DNA of 64,000 bases from Nitrospirota bacterium (GTDB taxonomy: Bacteria > JACPQY01). The notes under the pieces were generated by a model that was not told the DNA's origin, did not search any database, and saw nothing but the letters and a program-made list of their open reading frames with translations. The DNA is taken from positions 62,001 through 126,000 of the forward strand of contig JACPQY010000011.1 in the NCBI GenBank assembly GCA_016190245.1. The letters are read 5' to 3'. Below, one piece after another: positions 57,384 to 64,000 of this stretch; the first letter of the stretch is position 1, and every line of letters starts with the position of its first letter. The position numbers and the translations under genes were made by a program.

Positions 57384-58695
57384 GGTTCACCTCCAGCACA
57401 CGTTTCCCAGTGGTCTGAGCGCTTTCACGGGCCAGGACATTGAAAACGATCTCCCACAACGGGAGATCCGGACTCTCCTCTGTCTTGACGTAGTCTCTCA
57501 TGAATCGTGCGTAGGCTTCCTGATCCACGTTGAAAACGTCATCCCACTCGATGGACTGCGGATCCTCCATGTACCACAACCGCTTGCCCAGGGCCCTGGC
57601 AAACCCATCCAGGTAGCGCCGATGGTGAGTCCGGTGGAGGTAGCGGGTCGTGAAGAGGAGCACGGGCTTTCGCGCCATGACCGCACAGCCGATCGCGGTG
57701 CTGCGGTGGGCAAGCACGAGACGGGCTTGCCTCACCAAGCGGGGAGTGGCGTTGAACACGACCTCGCGTCCACCAAACCAATCCTCTCGTGCCCGATACT
57801 CTCCTTTCGGATCCGCCGCCACCACCACCCTCAACCCCAGCCTCGACTCGACCATGTCCAGGAAACTCCGAAGAGCCGCATAGTACTCCTGGGGGCGGAT
57901 GTCGAGCCTCAGCCCCAAGGCGGTCAGGTCGGGATGCGAGGGAAGAAACTCATCCAGAAAAACCGCCTCCGTCAGCGAACCGGCGGGGTCTTGGAGGCAT
58001 GACCGAAACGCCTCGTAGTCCTGTGAATGGGCCCAGATGGCTCTCGTCGTTGGCCCAACCGGGAACTCCTGTTCGATGCTCTTCCAGCCGGCGTAGACAA
58101 CGTAGTCCGCGGGGCGAAGGCCGTCCGGAATGTCTGGCGCGCTCACGGTCCGGTGTCCGCCGGATACGCCGGCCGCCGGTTCCACCGGCAGAGGACAGTT
58201 TCGAACGTCCAGATAGGGCGTCCCCGAGCGACTCAGGCCGACGAACAGGTCATGGCTGCGCGGGCCATAGCTGACGAGAGGGACAGCCAGCCATGCATTC
58301 TTCACAGCACGCTCATAGTCCTCCGCACGCCAAGCACCCTGAACTACCTCGAGCTCAATGTCGCGGTACTGGGTGTAGTGCCCCCTCTCATGTCGCAGCA
58401 TGGGGAACAGAACATCGGCGACATCGAGGACTTTCACCCGGCAGCCCCTTTTTGCCATGTACCCGAGCCCAAATCGCACATAGTCGCGAGCCATGACCGG
58501 CAGATGGATCAGGACCACGATGAGTTTCGAGTCTCCCCGTGTTTCGGGGGCAGGACGTCCGGCTGACGTGCCCGTCGGAACCGCCGGTCCCGTCTCGACA
58601 GCAGAGGGTGCTTCGCCGCTCTCCGTACTGACGCTCACTTGAACGGAATCCCTATCTGCGGCGCGGCCTTCCGCCGCCCCGCCTCCGGGGCACAC
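57364..58695 (-). CDS. Putative surface-carbohydrate biosynthesis protein (true start probably internal)
   Basis: LIVVLIHLPVMARDYVRFGLGYMAKRGCRVKVLDV...YVVYAGWKSIEQEFPVGPTTRAIWAHSQDYEAF...RQARLVLAHRSTAIGCAVMARKPVLLF. Confidence 0.65.
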   Translation of the reverse strand: MCPGGGAAEGRAADRDSVQVSVSTESGEAPSAVETGPAVPTGTSAGRPAPETRGDSKLIVVLIHLPVMARDYVRFGLGYMAKRGCRVKVLDVADVLFPMLRHERGHYTQYRDIELEVVQGAWRAEDYERAVKNAWLAVPLVSYGPRSHDLFVGLSRSGTPYLDVRNCPLPVEPAAGVSGGHRTVSAPDIPDGLRPADYVVYAGWKSIEQEFPVGPTTRAIWAHSQDYEAFRSCLQDPAGSLTEAVFLDEFLPSHPDLTALGLRLDIRPQEYYAALRSFLDMVESRLGLRVVVAADPKGEYRAREDWFGGREVVFNATPRLVRQARLVLAHRSTAIGCAVMARKPVLLFTTRYLHRTHHRRYLDGFARALGKRLWYMEDPQSIEWDDVFNVDQEAYARFMRDYVKTEESPDLPLWEIVFNVLARESAQTTGKRVLEVNHEYLVC

Positions 58696-59171
58696 CGGGC
58701 CCGCGATCCAGCCGTTCGAAAAGCTCGTGGATGGCGCCCCCCCCCCCCGGGCGAATGCAGGACGACGGCCGCGGCGCGCTTCGCAGCCCGGGTCGCATTG
58801 GAGGGGGCCACACCAAGGCCAACGGCTGCGAGCGCGGAAGCGTCCCGATCACCGTCGCCCATGAAACAGACTCGGTCGAGCCCCACTCCCATCTCTGCTG
58901 CCAGGCTCCGGAGGGTGGGGAGCTTGTCCTTGGCGCCGACCACAAGTCGGTCGATCCCGAGGCGGCCACCAATCCACGACGCCCACGGTGTGGCCTCCCC
59001 CGTAACAAGAGCCAGGGAGATCCCGCGGCGCCGGGCAGCGGCTATGGCGTCCATGTCGACATACGAGATAAACTTCATCTCATCGCCGGCCGCGCTTACC
59101 AAGACGCGTCCATCCGTCACTACCCCATCGATATCCAGGACCACCAGTGAGACGACACCGCGGGCTCTCAA
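58635..59171 (-). CDS. KdsC-like HAD-IIIA phosphatase; C-terminus apparently frameshifted at a poly-G tract
   Basis: LVVLDIDGVVTDGRVLVSAAGDEMKFISYVDMDAIAAARRRGI...KLPTLRSLAAEMGVGLDRVCFMGDGDRD; C-terminus discussed in findings. Confidence 0.85.
   Translation of the reverse strand: MRARGVVSLVVLDIDGVVTDGRVLVSAAGDEMKFISYVDMDAIAAARRRGISLALVTGEATPWASWIGGRLGIDRLVVGAKDKLPTLRSLAAEMGVGLDRVCFMGDGDRDASALAAVGLGVAPSNATRAAKRAAAVVLHSPGGGGRHPRAFRTAGSRARCAPEAGRRKAAPQIGIPFK
58737..58748 (-). repeat. 12-nt homopolymer (G on coding strand) inside the KdsC-like gene
   Basis: cgcgcc...: 4 C at 58737-58740 plus 8 C at 58741-58748. Confidence 0.85.
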
Positions 59172-60112
59172 CTCGCGGTGCCTCCCACCCTCCTCAGCTT
59201 CCGCAAGATGGGGATTTCCGCCGGGTAGAGGCGCTTCTTCCCGTCACCCAGGGCATTCTCGATCGAGCGCACGTACTTGACCAAGATGTCGAAACCCTGC
59301 GGCTCAACCGATGCAGCTTGGTCGCTTCCCCACATCGACCGACCGAGGGTGAAGTGCCTCTCGATCATGCACGCGCCCAGCACGGCGGCGCCAATCGAAG
59401 GCGCAAGCCCAACCTCATGTCCCGAGTAACCCACCGGCACGTCGAAGATCGTGCGTAGTGCTTGGATGACCCTGAGGTTGAGCCGCTCGATCGGGGATGG
59501 ATACTCGCTCGTGCAGTGCAGGATAATCAGCTCATTCCTGCCGAGCACGTCGACCGCATGCTCCACTTGCTCGAGCGTGCTCATCCCCGTGGACAGCACG
59601 ATGGGGCGCCCCTTCGACCGCAGATGCCGAAGCAGGTTGTCGTCCGTCAGGCAGGCAGATGCAACCTTGTAGCACGGTGGGTCGTACCGATCGATGAAGT
59701 CGACCGAGTTCTCGTCCCAACACGAGGCGAACCACATGATCCCCCTCTCCCGGCAGTACCGGTCGATCTCGTTGTACTCATCGGCTCCGAACTCAAGGCC
59801 CCGCTTGAGATCGCCGTTCGTCGTTCCAAAGGGGCTTTCCCGGGGCCGGGCGAGCTCTTCCTCGGTGTAGACCACCTCGATCGTCCGTTTCTGGAATTTC
59901 ACGGCATCACACCCCGTGCGAACCGCTTCGTCAATGAGACGTTTGGCCAGCACGACGCTGCCGTTGTGATTGATCCCTATTTCGGCGACGATGAAGCAGG
60001 GGTATCCCTCCCCTACCAGCCTCGGGCCGATCTGGACAACCTTGCCCCGGTCTGTCCCCTCAGATCGGAGGGTCTCAAGGATCGCTACCTCAGCCGTTTG
60101 CCCTTGTATCAT
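59168..60112 (-). CDS. NeuB-family synthase, second copy, no evident SAF domain
   Basis: CFIVAEIGINHNGSVVLAKRLIDEAVRTGCDAVKFQKRTIEVVYTEEEL...LHCTSEYPSPIERLNL...GYSGHEVG...ERHFTL. Confidence 0.92.
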   Translation of the reverse strand: MIQGQTAEVAILETLRSEGTDRGKVVQIGPRLVGEGYPCFIVAEIGINHNGSVVLAKRLIDEAVRTGCDAVKFQKRTIEVVYTEEELARPRESPFGTTNGDLKRGLEFGADEYNEIDRYCRERGIMWFASCWDENSVDFIDRYDPPCYKVASACLTDDNLLRHLRSKGRPIVLSTGMSTLEQVEHAVDVLGRNELIILHCTSEYPSPIERLNLRVIQALRTIFDVPVGYSGHEVGLAPSIGAAVLGACMIERHFTLGRSMWGSDQAASVEPQGFDILVKYVRSIENALGDGKKRLYPAEIPILRKLRRVGGTAS

Positions 60113-60149
60113 GAACTAGCCTCCTTTCTAGAATCATTCCTGTGGCGTC

Positions 60150-60965
60150 CTACCAGCAGGTGCGTCCACCGTCGACGACAAGGTTGGCCCCCGTCATGAA
60201 CGATGAAGCATCCGAACACAGAAAAAGCATGGCTCCTTTGTACTCATCCTTTCGCGCCATCCGCCCCATCGGGATCAAGCGTGAAAGACGGCTTACGAAA
60301 ACAGAGTCCTGGCCATCGTAGGCGCCCGCCGGTGAGAGGGCATTAACCCGGATGCGTTGGGGCGCCCAGTAGGTGGCGAGGTAGCGCGTGAAAGCCAGGA
60401 GCGCGGCCTTGCACATCGAGTAAGAGACAGGCGAGTTGAAGGACATCCCCTCGTAAATCCGGTGATCCGGGCTGATGACGCCCACATCCGAGGCGAGATT
60501 CACGATGACCCCCCGCCCGGCTGCACACATCACCTTGCCGACCGCCTGAGTCACCAGTAACGTGCCCGTGAGGTTAACATCGAGAGCCCGCTTCCACGCC
60601 CCCAGCGGATACTCCTCAAAGCGGGCAAACAGCCCCTCAACGGTCTCGTTCTTGCCCGTCAGCGCCGCGTTGTTCACCAGGACATCGATCCGGCCGAAGC
60701 GTGCCTGGGTCGCCCCGATCACTTCGTCCACCTGCTCGCGGCAGGTCAGGTCCACATCAAATCCCGCCGCCGCCACGCCATACTCCCGTTCTAACCTGCG
60801 CGCCGCCACCTCGGGCTGGGCGTGGGGCAGATCCAAGAGAACGGGGGTCCCGCCGGCCTCCGCGATCGCCTCAGCATGTTGAACCCCCAGGAACCCCGCA
60901 CCTCCCGTGACAAGGGCCACACGGCCGGAGAGATCGAATCGATTTTCCACGCTTGCCCTCCCCAT
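60150..60965 (-). CDS. Short-chain dehydrogenase/reductase
   Basis: GRVALVTGGAGFLGVQHAEAIAEAGG; VLVNNAALTG; YSMCKAAL (YxxxK); C-terminal VVDGGRTCW. Confidence 0.92.
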   Translation of the reverse strand: MGRASVENRFDLSGRVALVTGGAGFLGVQHAEAIAEAGGTPVLLDLPHAQPEVAARRLEREYGVAAAGFDVDLTCREQVDEVIGATQARFGRIDVLVNNAALTGKNETVEGLFARFEEYPLGAWKRALDVNLTGTLLVTQAVGKVMCAAGRGVIVNLASDVGVISPDHRIYEGMSFNSPVSYSMCKAALLAFTRYLATYWAPQRIRVNALSPAGAYDGQDSVFVSRLSRLIPMGRMARKDEYKGAMLFLCSDASSFMTGANLVVDGGRTCW

Positions 60966-61883
60966 CTAGAGCCTCTCCGAAGCGGTACCGTCTCGAACTC
61001 GCGAGTCCACCGCCACGCAGGGCTGCACCGGTCGGATGGGGGCGACGCTTCTTGCCAAACGGTGCCCCTGTACAAACTGGAGGTATTCGCGGGCCAGCTC
61101 GCATTCTCCCACACCGGGCACTCGCGCGCCCTGGATGATGTAGTCGCCGGTGTAGCCCAACGCCTCCAGGCGCGCAAAACAAAAGGCGAAATCGGCGGCG
61201 CCCGTCCCCAACCGAACCGTCGTGCCCCTCCACGTGGAGTCCTTCACGTGCACGCTGCCGACAAACTGCCCGTACGCGTCGATTTCCTCCCGCGCGCGAA
61301 ACCCGTTCTGGATACTGTTCCCGATGTCGTAGGTCACCCTGAGGCGGGGATCGGCCACCTCATCGAGAAAGTCCCTCAGGACCGAGGGGCCGAGGGCCGT
61401 CTCCACGTGAAGCTCCATGCCTCGCGCCTGGGCCATCGGGAGCCATACCTGAAGAACTTCACGCGCCTCCCGTCTGGCCTCCCACGATCGGATGGCGTTG
61501 GCCCCCAGAAAGGGCAGTACAACCCGCACGATCCCGGCCCGTCCGCAGGCGTCCATCACCATCTCCACCGCATCCAGCATCGCCCGTCTCGCCCGCTCCG
61601 GCGTGCAGAGCAGCGGACGTTCCACCAGTAGATCCAAGCACAAGGATCTGACTTCCACACTGTGAAGGCGGGCGAGACGCAGCATTTCGGCGATTCCGGA
61701 AGACGACGTGATCGGATTGCTCTCCAGCCCCGCGGCATCGAAAAGCCATTCGATGCAGTCGAGACCCACCCGGGCTGCCTTGGGGAATTCCTCGCGCCAA
61801 CCCTCGACGGGAAAGGACTGAATCTTCCCTCCTTGGGGTGGGGAAAGCCGGCCTTGAACAATGCCAATCCTGTTTTGAGCCAT
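60966..61883 (-). CDS. Sugar phosphate isomerase/epimerase (xylose isomerase-like TIM barrel)
   Basis: IGIVQGRLSPP...DCIEWLFDAAGLESNP...VTYDIGNSIQNG...SVHVKDSTWRG. Confidence 0.85.
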   Translation of the reverse strand: MAQNRIGIVQGRLSPPQGGKIQSFPVEGWREEFPKAARVGLDCIEWLFDAAGLESNPITSSSGIAEMLRLARLHSVEVRSLCLDLLVERPLLCTPERARRAMLDAVEMVMDACGRAGIVRVVLPFLGANAIRSWEARREAREVLQVWLPMAQARGMELHVETALGPSVLRDFLDEVADPRLRVTYDIGNSIQNGFRAREEIDAYGQFVGSVHVKDSTWRGTTVRLGTGAADFAFCFARLEALGYTGDYIIQGARVPGVGECELAREYLQFVQGHRLARSVAPIRPVQPCVAVDSRVRDGTASERL

Positions 61884-62014
61884 CACCGTTCCCGAGGTTC
61901 CGGCTGTGGGAGAAGGCGCGTCACGGCATCGCCCGGTGAGGTCTTCCAACCGTTCCCCGCCGTGCCCAGGCCCACGAGGTGGCCAACGGTTCCCGCGACT
62001 TCCCCCTCGGACCT

Positions 62015-63856
62015 TCAACGGCCCAGCCTCAGGGGAAGCATCATTTCCGAGCCCACGTGGCCCGACTCCAGGATCGTCCGAATCAGCTTTCGCAACGAGC
62101 GGGCCGGTCCCGTGAAAGGCGGCCTGAACAAACCGCGGAGACGCCAGATCAGGTGATCCAGAAGCAGATCGCAGGCTTGGGCGAGCGACCTCGACGAGAC
62201 CGCAGCCGTACCCATGAGCAGAAGCAGCGGGAAGGCCCACCGCGTGAGCGGGTTCAGAAGCAAGGGAACGAAGCGGGATGTTCGAATGTTAAAGTAGCCG
62301 TCTTCAGGGAGGGCAGCGTCGAGAGTCGCGGCACGCGTGGCCGCCCTCCCCACCAGGCCCAGCGAGGACGAGGGGAGACCTTCCAAACGCTTCCCCGCGA
62401 AAGCGTAGAGCAAGTCCCGAAGGAAGTACCAAGCCACCTGCAAGAAGGGGAGCCGCCGGACGCCCAACTTTTCCTCGACGTAGCGGGCATCCACCTCGGA
62501 GGTGATTCGGTGCCGCCACGAAAGCACCTTGAGAAGCGACAAACCGGTGTAGTTCACAAAATGGTCGGCTTGGTAGGCGTCCGTATCGCTGATCCGCAGA
62601 AGGTAGGCCTCTTCCTCCTCCACGGTCTTCCCAATGAAACCCTGCTCGCGGGCGTACTCGTAGAGAGGCGTGCCGGGGAGGGCTTGGGCATAATTCACGC
62701 TGATCAGCGCACTCGGCAGAGTGCTGATCTCCAGGTAGGGCGTCACCTGCTGTAGGAAACCAATGGTCTCAGAGATGGTGGAATCCGACTCACCGGGCAT
62801 CCCGATCACGATCTGGAGAACGGTGTGCAGACCTGCCTCATGCGTCCATCGAATGGCGTTCACATTCTCAGACACCGTGGTCTTCTTCTCCATCACATCG
62901 AGGATGGTTTGGCTGCCGGATTCCACACCGTAGATCACGGCCGTGCAGCCGTGATTCTTCCACTCGAAGAGCGTTTCCAGATCCACGGTCGCCGCGCGCA
63001 CGCCCGCGGCCCTCCAAGAAATCCCCATCTCGCCCAGGCGCCTCGCCAACTCCCCGGAGCGCCTCCGATCGGACCCGAAATTCTCGTCGCCGATGCTCAC
63101 GAGTCTCACGCCATAGCGTTCCATGAGGTGGCGCACATGGTCTATGACTCGATCCACAAGCAGGAACCGATAGCCTCTTTCCCAGCGATGACAGAAAGTG
63201 CATCGGGCGACACACCCCTTGGCTGCAATTACGGTGGTCCACTTCGCTCCCTCCCTGACCTGCCGCTCCCAATCCGGCCATCTGTTCTCCTGGGAAACGT
63301 AATGAGAAAGGGAACCGTCCGCCTGGAGAATCTCGAAATCGGGGGAGGGGATTTCATCCGGACGCAGCGCCAGACCGAAGCCCGTAAAGACAAACCGCCC
63401 TTCCGGCCCCACGAAACAAATCCCCCGGGTGCTGCCCAACTTCTCGTAGTCCAGAGGTCTTTTTGCAGTGATCTCCGCCAACTCGCAGATGATCCGCTCA
63501 CCGTCTCCCACCACACAGAAGTCAACGGGGCATCGCCGAAGCAGAACCTCCGCGCTCGCCGCGAGATTGCCTCCCACGACAATGGTGGTCCGAGGTGACA
63601 TTTCGCGAACCATCGTTGTCAGGAACCGGGTGTACGCGTAGGCCGTGGAAACCACCGCGCTCACCCCCAGCAGGTCGCAAGGATTCCGGGCAAAGTAGTC
63701 TCGGATCTGTGCGGGGGCCGGCCTGCGATAGTCCAGATTGAAGAATTCCACATCGTGGCCCGATGCCCTCAAAGCCTGAACGATCGCCATGCTTCCGAGC
63801 GGTGGAAACCGCGTGGGCTGCGGCCTGATCGGCGTCGTGCAGATGCAGATCCTCAT
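62015..63856 (-). CDS. Cobalamin-binding-type radical SAM protein
   Basis: N-terminal RICICTTPIRPQPTRFPPLGSMAIVQALRASGHDVEFFNLDY; AAKGCVARCTFCHRW (CxxxCxxC); YGVESGSQTILDVMEKKTT. Confidence 0.92.
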   Translation of the reverse strand: MRICICTTPIRPQPTRFPPLGSMAIVQALRASGHDVEFFNLDYRRPAPAQIRDYFARNPCDLLGVSAVVSTAYAYTRFLTTMVREMSPRTTIVVGGNLAASAEVLLRRCPVDFCVVGDGERIICELAEITAKRPLDYEKLGSTRGICFVGPEGRFVFTGFGLALRPDEIPSPDFEILQADGSLSHYVSQENRWPDWERQVREGAKWTTVIAAKGCVARCTFCHRWERGYRFLLVDRVIDHVRHLMERYGVRLVSIGDENFGSDRRRSGELARRLGEMGISWRAAGVRAATVDLETLFEWKNHGCTAVIYGVESGSQTILDVMEKKTTVSENVNAIRWTHEAGLHTVLQIVIGMPGESDSTISETIGFLQQVTPYLEISTLPSALISVNYAQALPGTPLYEYAREQGFIGKTVEEEEAYLLRISDTDAYQADHFVNYTGLSLLKVLSWRHRITSEVDARYVEEKLGVRRLPFLQVAWYFLRDLLYAFAGKRLEGLPSSSLGLVGRAATRAATLDAALPEDGYFNIRTSRFVPLLLNPLTRWAFPLLLLMGTAAVSSRSLAQACDLLLDHLIWRLRGLFRPPFTGPARSLRKLIRTILESGHVGSEMMLPLRLGR

Positions 63857-63864
63857 CCCGGCGT

Positions 63865-64000
63865 TCAGCTCCTGGCGGCAGAATCCGGACCCGCGGGCAC
63901 CTCCGAGCCACCCTGCAGCCTTCCGTCCAGTTTGTAGTGGTCGAATACCGTATAGGCAGACCCCGACTCAGGCCCCCGAGCAGTCGCCGGCCCGGGAACC
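63865..64000 (-). CDS. C-terminal fragment of an unidentified protein (runs off window edge)
   Basis: Reverse-strand open frame ...AYTVFDHYKLDGRLQGGSEVPAGPDSAARS-stop, just upstream of the radical SAM gene. Confidence 0.4.
   Translation of the reverse strand, partial: VPGPATARGPESGSAYTVFDHYKLDGRLQGGSEVPAGPDSAARS

Noticed and set aside
1-64000. CRISPR arrays, rRNA genes, integrases or recognisable IS transposases
   Set aside because: None seen on reading both strands; absence not verified with dedicated software.

Overview
GC-rich bacterial chromosomal window with densely packed genes. Long antisense shadow ORFs are common and were rejected. Left part (0-17.6 kb): housekeeping genes, mostly on the minus strand (RluD-like pseudouridine synthase fragment, patatin-like phospholipase, HNH endonuclease, YgfZ-like, alaS, pilT, recA), plus a FadL-type porin and a molybdopterin oxidoreductase. 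17.8-25.5 kb: a minus-strand Type I restriction-modification operon in the order hsdR-hsdS-[PD-ExK-like, TIGR04255-like, unknown 185 aa, HEPN, Zn-ribbon]-hsdM. hsdM stops just after its NPPF motif. The operon abuts a tRNA-Met(CAU) gene. The compact, overlapping accessory module between hsdS and hsdM is my best candidate for an undescribed system. 26-45 kb: a PAS-GGDEF-degenerate EAL protein, two-component regulators, an RCC1/MopE-like lipoprotein, LemA/M48, cardiolipin synthase, a glycosidase, a Phd/VapC toxin-antitoxin pair next to a 40-bp near-perfect palindrome, and a redox cluster containing a Tat-type flavoprotein with an inserted rubredoxin-like zinc knuckle. 44.7-45.7 kb: a PhaR regulator divergent from a phasin-like gene, with a pair of candidate operators between them. 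49.6-64 kb: a surface-glycan/nonulosonic-acid-type locus with two NeuB-like synthases, a Maf/MptE-like protein, a cytidylyltransferase, two class III aminotransferases, a sulfotransferase, two cobalamin-type radical SAM enzymes (one just outside at 45.7-47.6 kb) and a KdsC-like phosphatase frameshifted at a 12-nt G tract. Several dispersed hairpin repeat families occupy intergenic spaces. All family calls are from reading the sequence; no database search was run.
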